Shown piece after piece: positions 40,810 through 49,117 of a DNA stretch of 64,000 nt. A program made the translations under genes and the position numbers. Position 1 is the first letter of the stretch, and every line of letters begins with the position of its first letter. The stretch spans positions 2,976,001-3,040,000 of the forward strand of contig NZ_CP080409.1 of assembly GCF_019448235.1 (NCBI RefSeq), given 5' to 3'. Source of the stretch: Nocardioides panacisoli. GTDB lineage: Bacteria; Actinomycetota; Actinomycetes; Propionibacteriales; Nocardioidaceae. The notes below the pieces were generated by a model. That model worked only from the letters and a program-made list of their open reading frames with translations, ran no database searches and was not told the origin of the DNA.

Positions 40810-41273
40810 TCGTCCACGTCCTCAACGGACCGAACCTCAACCTGCTCGGCCAACGCGAGCCGGGGCTCTACGGCCGGGAGGGCCTCGAGGAGGTGGCGGC
40901 ACGCTGCCGCTCCCTGGCCGCATCGCTCGGCTCGGAGGTGGACTTCCGACAGTCCAACCACGAGGGCGAGCTGGTCACTTGGCTCCACGAGTGCGGCGCC
41001 GACGTCGCGTCCGGACGCAGCGTCGGCGCGGTGCTCAACGCGGGCGCCTACACCCACACCTCGGTCGCGCTGCGCGACGCGATCGTCGGGGCGTCGGTCC
41101 CCGTCGTCGAGGTCCACCTGACCAACGTGCACGCCCGCGAGGAGTTCCGTCACCACTCCCACCTCTCCCCGGTCGCCCGGGGCGTCGTGGTCGGGCTCGG
41201 TGCGACCGGGTACGAGCTCGCGATCCGCGCGCTGCACGACCTCGCCCGCGACCACGGCCCACTGGAGGAATGA
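40806..41273 (+). CDS. 3-dehydroquinate dehydratase, type II
   Basis: 155 residues from GTG 40806 (GTGA overlap). The type II hallmarks are NGPNLNLLGQREPGLYG with catalytic Arg and Tyr, RQSNHEGELVTWLHE, LNAGAYTHTSVALRDAI, and EVHLTNVHAREEFRHHS with the catalytic His. It dehydrates 3-dehydroquinate to 3-dehydroshikimate as a dodecamer in known members. In this operon the role is catabolic, between the dehydrogenase and the dehydroshikimate dehydratase. Confidence 0.95.
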   Translation: MIVHVLNGPNLNLLGQREPGLYGREGLEEVAARCRSLAASLGSEVDFRQSNHEGELVTWLHECGADVASGRSVGAVLNAGAYTHTSVALRDAIVGASVPVVEVHLTNVHAREEFRHHSHLSPVARGVVVGLGATGYELAIRALHDLARDHGPLEE

Positions 41274-43066
41274 TGCGTCACTCGATCGCCACCGTCTGCC
41301 TGTCGGGCAGCCTCGAGGAGAAGATGGACGCGGCGGCCGCCGCGGGTTTCGACGGGATCGAGGTCTTCGAGCCCGACCTCGTGGTCGGCGCCCTGAGCCC
41401 GGAGGAGATCCGGGCCCGTGCGGATCGGCTCGGGCTCACCCTGGACCTCTACCAGCCGTTCCGGGACTTCGAGGGAGTGACCGAGGAGCTCCTGGCCGAC
41501 AACCTCCGGCGGGCCGAGGAGCGGTTCCGGGTGATGAACCGACTGGGCATCGACACCGTCCTGGTCTGCAGCAACGTCGCCACGGCCACCGTCGACTCCG
41601 ACGAGGTCTCCGCCGCACAGCTGCGCCGGCTGGGCGACCTCGCCGCGGCGTACGGCGTCCGCGTCGCCTTCGAGGCGCTCGCGTGGGGTCGCTACGTCGA
41701 CGACTACCGCCGGGCGTGGCGCATCGTCGAGCTGTGCGACCACCCGGCCGTGGGCACCTGCCTGGACAGCTTCCACATCCTCTCCCGCGGGCACGACCCG
41801 TCCGCGATCGAGGCCATCCCCGGCGAGAAGGTCTTCTTCGTCCAGCTCGCCGACGCACCCAGGCTGTCGATGGACGTCCTGAGCTGGAGCCGGCACCACC
41901 GCCTCTTCCCCGGCGAGGGCGACTTCGACCTGGCGGCGTTCGTCGGTCACGTCGTGGCCACCGGCTACGACGGACCGCTCTCGCTGGAGGTCTTCAACGA
42001 CATCTTCCGACAGACCGACACCGCACGGACGGCCCGCCACGCGCGGCGCTCCCTGACCTGGCTGGAGGACCAGGCAGCACGCCGGTCGGCCGGCACCGAC
42101 CTGGGCACGATCCCCCGGGTGCAGTCGCCGTCGGGAGTGGACTACGTCGAGGTCAAGGCCGAGGACACCAGCGCGGTCGAGACCATGTTGTCCCAGCTCG
42201 GGCTCACCTTCCGCGGCCAGCATCGGACCAAGCCGGTGCGGCTGTGGTCGTCGGGGTCGGTCCGGGTGGTCCTCAACGAGCAGCACGCCCGTGACCGGGA
42301 GCCCACCCTGGCCGGCGTGGGCCTGCAGGTCGAGGACGCGGTCGCCTCAGCCGCACGCGCCGACGCACTGGGGGTCAGCGCCGTACCGCGGCGCACCCAG
42401 GCGGGCGAACAGCGCCTCACCGGGTTCGCCGCACCGAGTGGCCTCGAGGTGTTCGTCAACGACAGCCACCCCGACGGCGAGCCGCGCTGGACCGACGAGT
42501 TCGAGCACGGCCGACCGGACGAGCGCGCCACCTACAGCCACGTCGACCACGTGAACCTCGTCCACACCTGGGCCGAGCACGACGAGGCGGTGCTGTTCTG
42601 GACGAGCCTCCTCGGACTGCAGGCGCCGCCCTCGACGGAGGTCGCGAGCCCGCAGGGCCTGGTGCGCAGCCAGGTGATGCGGTCGGCCGACGGTGCCATC
42701 CGGTTCCCGATGAACGTCGCCCCCGCGGTCGGTGGCACCTACCCCGAGCACGTCGCGCTGGCGTGTGACGACATCGTCGCGGTGGCGCAGGCGGCCCGGG
42801 AGGCGGGGATGGACTTCCTGCACGTGCCGGCCAACTACTACGACGACCTCCGCGCCCGGTTCGGGCTCCCCGAGGACGAGCTGGCGCTGCTCCGCGAGCA
42901 CGACCTGCTCCACGACCGCGATCGGCACGGCAGCTTCCGGCACTTCTACACCCCCGTCGTCGGCCGACTGTTCCTCGAGGTCGTGCAGCGCATCGGGGAG
43001 TACGACGGCTACGGCGCCGACAACGCGCCAGTGCGGCTCGCGGCCCAGTCCCGCCACCGCCGCTGA
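41273..43066 (+). CDS. 3-dehydroshikimate dehydratase, two-domain QuiC1/QsuB type
   Basis: 597 residues; two adjacent ATGs (41270, 41273) follow GGAGG at 41264-41268, the second being better spaced. Residues 1 to about 275 form a sugar-isomerase-like TIM barrel: AAAAGFDGIEVFEPDLV, LYQPFRDFEGV, FEALAWGRYV, GTCLDSFHILSRG, FVQLADAP, SLEVFND. The C-terminal part (about 285-597) is an HPPD-like VOC double domain with SHVDHVNLVHTW, YPEHVALACDDI and GRLFLEVVQR (His, His, Glu). This matches QuiC1/QsuB, which make protocatechuate from 3-dehydroshikimate. The role of the VOC half is not settled. Confidence 0.92.
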   Translation: MRHSIATVCLSGSLEEKMDAAAAAGFDGIEVFEPDLVVGALSPEEIRARADRLGLTLDLYQPFRDFEGVTEELLADNLRRAEERFRVMNRLGIDTVLVCSNVATATVDSDEVSAAQLRRLGDLAAAYGVRVAFEALAWGRYVDDYRRAWRIVELCDHPAVGTCLDSFHILSRGHDPSAIEAIPGEKVFFVQLADAPRLSMDVLSWSRHHRLFPGEGDFDLAAFVGHVVATGYDGPLSLEVFNDIFRQTDTARTARHARRSLTWLEDQAARRSAGTDLGTIPRVQSPSGVDYVEVKAEDTSAVETMLSQLGLTFRGQHRTKPVRLWSSGSVRVVLNEQHARDREPTLAGVGLQVEDAVASAARADALGVSAVPRRTQAGEQRLTGFAAPSGLEVFVNDSHPDGEPRWTDEFEHGRPDERATYSHVDHVNLVHTWAEHDEAVLFWTSLLGLQAPPSTEVASPQGLVRSQVMRSADGAIRFPMNVAPAVGGTYPEHVALACDDIVAVAQAAREAGMDFLHVPANYYDDLRARFGLPEDELALLREHDLLHDRDRHGSFRHFYTPVVGRLFLEVVQRIGEYDGYGADNAPVRLAAQSRHRR

Positions 43067-43091
43067 CGGTCCTTCCGGCGCCTGCAGTCCG

Positions 43092-43868
43092 TCAGGAGTC
43101 GGGAGCTGCCACCGCGGGCAGGTGCCGCAGGGCGCGCTCGATGCCCCGGGCGGCGACATCGAGGCCGGCGACCAGGCGCGGCCGGTCGCGCCGCAGGTCG
43201 GGCACCACGACACCGAGGGCCGCCACGACGCCGTCCCGCTGGAGCACCGGCACGGCGACCGAGCAGGCGCCCGGGCTCATCTCCTCGGCCGTGCTGGCCC
43301 ACCCCTCGCGACGGGCCCGTGCCAGTTGGCGGCGCAGCAGCCCCGGCTGGGTGATGGTGTACGCCGTCACCGCGGTCAGCGACCCGAGTGCGGCGTCGCG
43401 GACCTCGGGTGGGGCGTGGGCGAGGAGCACCTTGCCCACACCGGTCGTGTGCAGGGGGAGCCGCGACCCGATGGTGCTCACGATCGGCACCGAGGTGCTG
43501 CCGCGGAGCCGGTCGACGTAGAGCACCTCGAGCCCGTCGCGCACGGCCAGGTGCACGGTCGCGCCGGTGGCGGCGAACAGGTCGTGCAGGTGCGGTGACG
43601 CCGCCTCGCGCAGGCCCGTCTGCACCGGCGCGAGCAGGCCCAGGTCCCACATCCGGCGGCCGAGGACGTAGTCACCGACGGGGGTGCGCACGAGGGCGCC
43701 GAAGTCCACCAGCTCACCGACCAGGCGGTGGACGGTGGAGAGCGGCAGGTCGGCGCGGCGGGCGAGCTCGGTGAGTCCCAGCCGGCGGTGGTCCTCGTCG
43801 AAGGCGGCGAGCAGCGACAGGACGCGCCGGGAGACGGTGGCGCCTGCCTCACGCGTGTTCCCGGCCAT
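43092..43868 (-). CDS. IclR family transcriptional regulator (PcaR/PobR-like)
   Basis: 258 residues. The winged HTH is RVLSLLAAFDEDHRRLGLTE, then LARRADLPLSTVHRLVGELV. The effector domain has EVLYVDRLRGSTSVPIVSTI, RLPLHTTGVGKVLLAHAP and SVAVPVLQRDGVVAALGVVV. IclR proteins often activate the protocatechuate branch with beta-ketoadipate or protocatechuate as ligand. It is divergent from pcaH, with an inverted repeat between, so control of the pca operon is very likely. Confidence 0.92.
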   Translation of the reverse strand: MAGNTREAGATVSRRVLSLLAAFDEDHRRLGLTELARRADLPLSTVHRLVGELVDFGALVRTPVGDYVLGRRMWDLGLLAPVQTGLREAASPHLHDLFAATGATVHLAVRDGLEVLYVDRLRGSTSVPIVSTIGSRLPLHTTGVGKVLLAHAPPEVRDAALGSLTAVTAYTITQPGLLRRQLARARREGWASTAEEMSPGACSVAVPVLQRDGVVAALGVVVPDLRRDRPRLVAGLDVAARGIERALRHLPAVAAPDS

Positions 43869-43897
43869 GCGGCCAGTCTGCCCGAGACGGCCGGATG

Positions 43898-43916
43898 ACT
43901 TCCACTGAGCAGAAGT
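43898..43916 (+). promoter_or_regulatory. IclR-type operator candidate
   Basis: ACTTC (43898-43902) and GAAGT (43912-43916) are reverse complements separated by nine bases, as ACTTCCACTGAGCAGAAGT. It lies 30 bases upstream of the IclR start and 44 bases upstream of pcaH. The dyad size fits IclR sites. Confidence 0.55.
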
Positions 43917-43959
43917 GCAGGGATGCTCGGTCGGTGCCGCCGGCCCTACGGTCGTCCGT

Positions 43960-44769
43960 GTGACGACCTCTCCTGCCTCCGTCGAGCGCGACCCCGTGAC
44001 CGGGTTGCCGACCCAGGGCGTGGTGTCGGCCGAGATCGAGCAGATCGCCGAGGACCACGCTCGTGCGGGCGTCGAGGAGACCCAGCCGCGGCTGGACTAC
44101 GCGCCGTACCGCTCCAGCCTGCTCCGCCACCCGACCAAGTCGCTGCACCAGGTCGACCCCGAGGGCGTCGAGCTGTGGGCCCCGTGCTTCGGGGAGCGCG
44201 ACGTCGACCCGCTCGAGGCGGACCTGACGATCCAGCGCGGCGGCGAGCCGATCGGCGAGCGGATGGTGGTGACCGGCCGGGTCCTCGACGGCGAGGGTCG
44301 GCCGGTGCGGCACCAGCTCGTCGAGGTCTGGCAGGCCAACGCCGGAGGACGCTACGTGCACCAGCGCGACCAGCATCCCGCGCCGCTGGACCCCCACTTC
44401 ACCGGCGTCGGCCGATGCCTGACCGACGCCGAGGGCTGGTACCGCTTCACCACCATCAAGCCGGGGCCCTATCCGTGGCGCAACCACCACAACGCCTGGC
44501 GGCCGGCCCACATCCACTTCTCGCTGTTCGGCACCGGGTTCACCCAACGGCTCGTGACGCAGATGTACTTCCCGGGCGACCCGCTGTTCGCGCTGGACCC
44601 GATCTACCAGTCGATCGTCGACCCGCGGGCCCGCGCGCGGCTGGTGGCGGCGTACGACCACGACCTGACCGAGCACGAGTGGGCGACCGGCTACCGCTGG
44701 GACATCGTGCTGACCGGCACCCACCGCACGCCGACCGACGACGACACCGACCACGAGGACGAGGCATGA
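43960..44769 (+). CDS. pcaH: Protocatechuate 3,4-dioxygenase beta subunit
   Basis: 269 residues from GTG 43960. The intradiol dioxygenase fold carries the Fe(III) ligands: Tyr in GGRYVHQRDQHP, Tyr in IKPGPYPWRNHHNAWRP, and two His in RPAHIHFSLFG. The QVDPEGVELWAPCFGERDVD segment is usual in PcaH. It catalyses ring opening of protocatechuate to 3-carboxy-cis,cis-muconate with the alpha subunit. It overlaps pcaG by ATGA. Confidence 0.95.
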   Translation: MTTSPASVERDPVTGLPTQGVVSAEIEQIAEDHARAGVEETQPRLDYAPYRSSLLRHPTKSLHQVDPEGVELWAPCFGERDVDPLEADLTIQRGGEPIGERMVVTGRVLDGEGRPVRHQLVEVWQANAGGRYVHQRDQHPAPLDPHFTGVGRCLTDAEGWYRFTTIKPGPYPWRNHHNAWRPAHIHFSLFGTGFTQRLVTQMYFPGDPLFALDPIYQSIVDPRARARLVAAYDHDLTEHEWATGYRWDIVLTGTHRTPTDDDTDHEDEA

Positions 44770-45335
44770 GATCGGTCGAGACCGACGTGACCCCGACGCC
44801 CGGACAGACCGTCGGCCCATTCTTCCACTACGCGCTGCCCTACGACGGTGACCGTGACCTGGTGGCGCCCGGCACGGCGGGCTCGGTCCTGCTCCACGGC
44901 ACGGTGACCGACGGGGCCGGGGCGGGCATGCCCGACGCGCTCGTCGAGATCTGGCAGGCGGCCCCGGACGGCCGCATCCCCCGGCGCCAGGGCTCGCTGC
45001 GCCGCGACGGCCACACCTTCACCGGGTTCGGCCGGTCCACGACCGACCGGACGGGCCGCTACGCCTTCACCACACTCCTGCCCGGCGGCGTCGACGGGGG
45101 ACTGCCGTTCTTCGCCATGACCGTCTTCGCCCGCGGCCTGCTCCACCGCCTGCTCACGCGCGCCTACCTGCCGTTGGACGGCGCCACGCCGGACGCCCTG
45201 CTGTCCGCCGTCGGCGAGGAGCGGGCAGGGACCCTGGTGTGCGTGCCCGACGAGGACGGCCTGCGGTTCGACATCCGGCTGCAGGGCGAGGGGGAGACCG
45301 TGTTCCTCGACCATCGGGGACACTCGTCGGCGTGA
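44766..45335 (+). CDS. pcaG: Protocatechuate 3,4-dioxygenase alpha subunit
   Basis: 189 residues, with ATG overlapping the pcaH stop. TPTPGQTVGPFFHYALPYDG is the alpha-subunit N-terminus that packs near the active site. VEIWQAAPDGRIPRRQGSLR, FTGFGRSTTDRTGRYAFTTL and FFAMTVFARGLLHRLLTRAY follow. The alpha subunit lacks the Fe ligands, as usual. It is coupled by GTGA overlap to pcaB. Confidence 0.95.
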   Translation: MRSVETDVTPTPGQTVGPFFHYALPYDGDRDLVAPGTAGSVLLHGTVTDGAGAGMPDALVEIWQAAPDGRIPRRQGSLRRDGHTFTGFGRSTTDRTGRYAFTTLLPGGVDGGLPFFAMTVFARGLLHRLLTRAYLPLDGATPDALLSAVGEERAGTLVCVPDEDGLRFDIRLQGEGETVFLDHRGHSSA

Positions 45336-46558
45336 GCACCTTGTGGTGGCCCGGTGACCACCGGGCCGGGACCCTGATGAGCGACCACGCCCTGCTCGCC
45401 ACCATGGTGCGGGTCGAGCAGGCGTGGCTGGACGAGCTGGTCGCGCACCGCGTCGCGCCCGCCAACGCCGCCGCGGACCTGTCGGTGCTGCCACTGCCCG
45501 CAGTGGAGGAACTCGCAGTGTCGGCCGAGGCCGGCGGCAATCCCGTGATCCCCCTGCTGCAGGCACTCCGCGCTGCGGCGCCCGAACCGACGGCGACCTG
45601 GCTGCATCGCGGCCTGACCAGCCAGGACGTGCTCGACACGTCGCTCGTGCTGTGTGCGCGTGCCGCCGTGACCGTCGTACGCCGCCAGCTGGCCGACCAG
45701 GTCGACCTGCTCGCCGCGCTGGTGCGCGAGCACCGCCACACGCCGATGGTGGCCCGGACGCTCACCCAGCCGGCGGTGCCCACCACCTTCGGCGCCAAGG
45801 CAGCAACGTGGCTCCAGGCGGTCCTCGATGCCGACGAGCGGCTGGCGTCGCTGGCGTGGCCCGTGCAGCTCGGTGGCGCCGCCGGCACCCTGTCCGCCGT
45901 CGTCGAGCTCGCCGGGACCGACACGGCGCGGGACCTGCGGACCACGTTCGCCGCGCGGCTCGAGCTGGCGCCGTCGACGCCGTGGCACACCCGCCGGACG
46001 CCGATCACCACGCTGGGCGACGCGGCCGTCACGGTGACCGACGCCGCAGGTCGGCTCGCCAACGACGCGCTCGCCCTGGGGCGCCACGAGGTCGGCGAGC
46101 TGCGCGACGGCTCCGCGGGTGGCTCCTCGGCCATGCCGCACAAGGCGAACCCCACCCTCGCGGTCCTGGTCCGGCGGGCGGCGCTCACGACCCCCCAGGA
46201 GGCGGCGACGCTCCACCTCGCCGCGGCCCAGCAGGTCGACGAGCGGGCCGACGGCGGCTGGCACGCCGAGTGGCACCCCCTGTCGCTGTTGCTGCGCCGG
46301 ACCGTCGTGGCGGTCGCCCAGACGACGGACCTCGTGCGCGGCCTGGAGGTCGACACCGACCGGATGGCGCACAACCTGGCCGCGGTGGCACCGGCGCTGC
46401 ACGCCGAGCAGCGTGCCGTCGCCGAGCTGACCGGGCGACCGACGTCCGAGACCTACCTCGGCGTGCTCGACGACCTCGTCACCGAGACGCTCGGCCGTGC
46501 CGCCGAGCACCCAAGCGCCACTGACACCACCGACAGCGCGACCCGGGAGCGCCCGTGA
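45332..46558 (+). CDS. pcaB: 3-carboxy-cis,cis-muconate cycloisomerase
   Basis: 408 residues from GTG 45332 (GTGA overlap). The fumarase/aspartase superfamily signature is AGGSSAMPHKANPTLAVLV (normally GSSxMPxKxN). HRGLTSQDVLDTSLVLCARA and HTPMVARTLTQPAVPTTFGA are further active-site regions. It converts 3-carboxymuconate to 4-carboxymuconolactone. It sits between pcaG and the fused pcaDC, so the order pcaHGB-DC is the usual actinobacterial one. Confidence 0.95.
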   Translation: MSTLWWPGDHRAGTLMSDHALLATMVRVEQAWLDELVAHRVAPANAAADLSVLPLPAVEELAVSAEAGGNPVIPLLQALRAAAPEPTATWLHRGLTSQDVLDTSLVLCARAAVTVVRRQLADQVDLLAALVREHRHTPMVARTLTQPAVPTTFGAKAATWLQAVLDADERLASLAWPVQLGGAAGTLSAVVELAGTDTARDLRTTFAARLELAPSTPWHTRRTPITTLGDAAVTVTDAAGRLANDALALGRHEVGELRDGSAGGSSAMPHKANPTLAVLVRRAALTTPQEAATLHLAAAQQVDERADGGWHAEWHPLSLLLRRTVVAVAQTTDLVRGLEVDTDRMAHNLAAVAPALHAEQRAVAELTGRPTSETYLGVLDDLVTETLGRAAEHPSATDTTDSATRERP

Positions 46559-47733
46559 ACTTCCCCCTCGTCCACCTCGGCGGCAACGCCGAGCTGCCGC
46601 TGCTGGTCCTCGGTCCCTCGCTGGGGACCTCCGCCGAGTCGCTGTGGGGCCCGGCAGCCGCCCGGCTCGGGGAGGACTTCCACGTCCTCGGCTGGGACCT
46701 GCCCGGCCACGGGCGCCACCGGGGAACCGTCGACGCGGTCTCGGTCGAGGGGCTGGCCGACCTGCTGCTGACGGCGCTCGACGAGGTCGTCGGCCCGCAG
46801 GTGGCCTTCGACTACGCCGGCGACTCCCTCGGCGGGGCCGTCGGCCTGCAGCTGCTCCTCGACGCGCCCGAGCGGGTGCGGACAGCGACGCTGCTGTGCA
46901 CGGGTGCGCGGATCGGTACGCCGGAGTCGTGGGCGGACCGGGCTGCCGGCGTACGCGCCTCCGGCACGGCGTCGCTGGTGGCGGCCTCGGCCGAACGCTG
47001 GTTCGCCCCGGGCTTCCTCGACCGGGACCCGGACCACGGGTCCGCGCTGCTCCATGCGCTCGCCGAGGTCGACGACGCGGGGTACGCCGCCTGCTGCGAC
47101 GCGCTCGCGAGCTTCGACGTGCGGGACCGCCTCGGGCAGATCACGCGGCCCGTGCTCGCCGTGGCCGGCGAGCACGACCAGCCGACCCCGCCGGACTCAC
47201 TGCGCGAGATCGCCGACGGCGTGGCCGCGGGACGCACCGTGGTCCTGCCCCACGTGGCACACCTCGCGCCGATCGAGGCGCCGGGCGACGTGGCGGACCT
47301 GATCCGTGCCCATGCCCGCGGCACGCCGGTGCCGCAGGATCGCGACCGCCTGACGGTGGCGGAGGTCCGCGACGCGGGGATGGCGGTACGCCGCGAGGTG
47401 CTGGGCGATGCCCACGTGGACCGGGCGACGGCCGCGACCACGGACCTCATCGTCGACTTCCAGCGGTTCATCACCGAGTACGCCTGGGGCGGCATCTGGA
47501 CCCGCCCCGGGCTCGACCGTCGGTCGCGATCGATGACCACCCTGACCGCCCTGATCGCGCGCGGCCACCACGCCGAACTCGCCATGCACGTGCGTGCGGC
47601 GCGGCGCAACGGCCTCAGCGTGGACGAGATCAAGGAGGTGATCCTGCAGTCCGCGATCTACTGCGGCGTGCCTGACGCCAACACCGCCTTCAAGATCGCT
47701 CAGGAGACCCTCGCCGCCGAGGGGGAGGACTGA
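46555..47733 (+). CDS. pcaL: Fused 3-oxoadipate enol-lactonase / 4-carboxymuconolactone decarboxylase (PcaL)
   Basis: 392 residues from GTG 46555. Residues 1 to about 255 are an alpha/beta hydrolase: GPSLGTSAESLWGP oxyanion region, nucleophile elbow YAGDSLGGAVG, AGEHDQPTPPDS for the acid, and LPHVAHLAPIEAP with the His. Residues about 265-390 are the CMD domain: DFQRFITEYAWGGIWTRPGL, MTTLTALIARGHHAELAMHV, EIKEVILQSAIYCGVPDANT. It gives 3-oxoadipate from 4-carboxymuconolactone. Such PcaDC (PcaL) fusions are known in Rhodococcus and Streptomyces. The next steps (pcaIJ, pcaF) are not seen here. Confidence 0.95.
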   Translation: MNFPLVHLGGNAELPLLVLGPSLGTSAESLWGPAAARLGEDFHVLGWDLPGHGRHRGTVDAVSVEGLADLLLTALDEVVGPQVAFDYAGDSLGGAVGLQLLLDAPERVRTATLLCTGARIGTPESWADRAAGVRASGTASLVAASAERWFAPGFLDRDPDHGSALLHALAEVDDAGYAACCDALASFDVRDRLGQITRPVLAVAGEHDQPTPPDSLREIADGVAAGRTVVLPHVAHLAPIEAPGDVADLIRAHARGTPVPQDRDRLTVAEVRDAGMAVRREVLGDAHVDRATAATTDLIVDFQRFITEYAWGGIWTRPGLDRRSRSMTTLTALIARGHHAELAMHVRAARRNGLSVDEIKEVILQSAIYCGVPDANTAFKIAQETLAAEGED

Positions 47734-47790
47734 TCCGGCCTCGAGACGGCGCCGGTCCTCGGACGGGGCTGGGGACACGCCCAGGCGTCG

Positions 47791-48489
47791 TCAGTGCCCG
47801 GATGCGACGATCAGGTCCGCGAGGTCGCGCGGGCGGGAGTACATCGCGAGATGGCCCGCGTCGAGGTCGACCACGGTGCACCCGCCGATCGCGTCGATGG
47901 CGGCTGCCTGTTGTTCGGGAGGCAGGGTCTGGTCGAGGGTGGTCCGGATGTAGGTGACGGCGTCCATTGCCTTGAGCCCGCTCAGGTCGCTCGCCTCCGA
48001 CAGGAGCGCGGTCGTGTCCGCCTGCATCTCCCCGAGCGCCACGGTCGCCGTCTCCTCCTCCATGTCGTTGCACAGGGCGACACGTGCTGTCGCTTCGTCC
48101 AGCGCGTAGGTGCCGTCCCCGGACCCGGCCAGCACCGCCTCCCTGATGTCGGGATCGATGTTGTCGGCGATGGCCTCGCCGTGCGGCGGGATGGTGCAGG
48201 CCACGAGCACGCAGGAGCGGAAGCGACCAGGGAGGCGGTTGATCAGGTGCGCAGCGGTGAGGCCCCCTGCGGAGTGGGCAACCAGGACCGCGTCCCTGGC
48301 GTCGGCGGCCAGTACGTCCTCGGCAGCGGCCGACACGAAGTCGTCGAGGGTCACGTCGGCGAGGCGCCGAGGACGCGCACCGCGCCCCGGCAGGTCCACC
48401 ACCACGGCCGGCCCGTCCAGGTGGGGTGACACGAACCGCCAGCTGGCGCCGGCGTAGTTGGCGCCGTGGATCAGGACGTAGGTGGTCAT
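47791..48489 (-). CDS. Alpha/beta hydrolase, EstC/methylesterase-like
   Basis: 232 residues from ATG 48489, with AAGGGG upstream; a GTG at 48495 would consume that site. HGANYAGASWRFVSPHL forms the oxyanion region, VLVAHSAGGLTAAHLI has the nucleophile Ser (GHSxG variant AHSAG), and DLDAGHLAMYSRP has the His. This resembles small salicylate-esterase/hydroxynitrile-lyase-like hydrolases. It could hydrolyse an ester or lactone at the entry of the block 4 pathway. A TGAAnTnAGTTCA site lies just upstream. Confidence 0.88.
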   Translation of the reverse strand: MTTYVLIHGANYAGASWRFVSPHLDGPAVVVDLPGRGARPRRLADVTLDDFVSAAAEDVLAADARDAVLVAHSAGGLTAAHLINRLPGRFRSCVLVACTIPPHGEAIADNIDPDIREAVLAGSGDGTYALDEATARVALCNDMEEETATVALGEMQADTTALLSEASDLSGLKAMDAVTYIRTTLDQTLPPEQQAAAIDAIGGCTVVDLDAGHLAMYSRPRDLADLIVASGH

Positions 48490-48540
48490 CGACACCCCTT
48501 GGCAGTGGAACGGCTGCGGGACGGATCACCCCGGCGCGAT

Positions 48541-48553
48541 TGAATTGAGTTCA
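48541..48553 (+). promoter_or_regulatory. TGAAnTnAGTTCA operator, hydrolase promoter
   Basis: TGAATTGAGTTCA lies 52 bases upstream of the hydrolase start, just past the MaoC stop. It is the best match to the block 4 palindrome TGAAYT-N-ARTTCA. Confidence 0.65.
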
Positions 48554-48555
48554 AC

Positions 48556-49062
48556 TTAAGGGGCGCGGTATGGGGTGTCAATGGGTCGGTCCCCGGGTGA
48601 CGTCGGTTCGGGAAGCACGAGCATGAGCGCTTCGGCGACACAGGCCGGCCTGGTGCCCCCATCGACCTCGACCGTGTAGCGGACCCGTCCGAGAGCGCCG
48701 GCGCCCGTGTCGTCGACGGCGACCAGCTCTGCCCGCGCGCGTATGCGCTCTCCCGCGTGGACGCTGGCCGGGAATCGGACGCGATCGAGGCCGTAGTTCA
48801 CCGCGCGTCCCACGGCGTCGAAGTCGAAGATGCCCGAACTCAGGCGTGGCAGGAGTGAGAGCGTCAGGTATCCGTGCGCGATCGTGCCCCCGAGGTCGCT
48901 GGTCGCAGCACGCTCCGGATCGACGTGGATCCACTGCCAGTCCTCGGTCACGTCGGCGAAGGCGTCGATCCGCCCCTGGTCCACCACGAACCACGGTCCC
49001 GCGCCGAGGTCCTGTCCGGCAGCCGAGCGGAACGCGTCGACGCCGTGGAAGGTGTGTGCCAT
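48556..49062 (-). CDS. MaoC-family enoyl-CoA hydratase
   Basis: 168 residues. ADVTEDWQWIHVDPERAATS provides the catalytic Asp and His of hydratase 2 proteins, followed by GGTIAHGYLTLSLLPRLS. The C-terminus has a short extra tail after the fold. It hydrates an enoyl-CoA to a 3-hydroxyacyl-CoA. It is divergent from the thiolase at 49118 across an operator copy and precedes the hydrolase on its own strand. It is a paralogue of the block 1 MaoC protein. Confidence 0.9.
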   Translation of the reverse strand: MAHTFHGVDAFRSAAGQDLGAGPWFVVDQGRIDAFADVTEDWQWIHVDPERAATSDLGGTIAHGYLTLSLLPRLSSGIFDFDAVGRAVNYGLDRVRFPASVHAGERIRARAELVAVDDTGAGALGRVRYTVEVDGGTRPACVAEALMLVLPEPTSPGDRPIDTPYRAP

Positions 49063-49077
49063 GCTAGCCTCCTGAAA

Positions 49078-49090
49078 CGAATTTAGTTCA
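49078..49090 (+). promoter_or_regulatory. TGAAnTnAGTTCA operator, MaoC/thiolase divergent promoter
   Basis: CGAATTTAGTTCA matches the block motif except for the first base. It lies 16 bases upstream of the MaoC start and 28 bases upstream of the thiolase start, where it could control both. Confidence 0.6.
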
Positions 49091-49117
49091 GTAATCTAAC
49101 GCATGAGGAGAACCGAC

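Noticed and set aside
39955..41273. Biosynthetic aroE/aroQ of the shikimate pathway
   Set aside because: They lie in an operon with a TRAP importer and 3-dehydroshikimate dehydratase, and the dehydrogenase has NAD-type and NVTHPFK features of catabolic enzymes.
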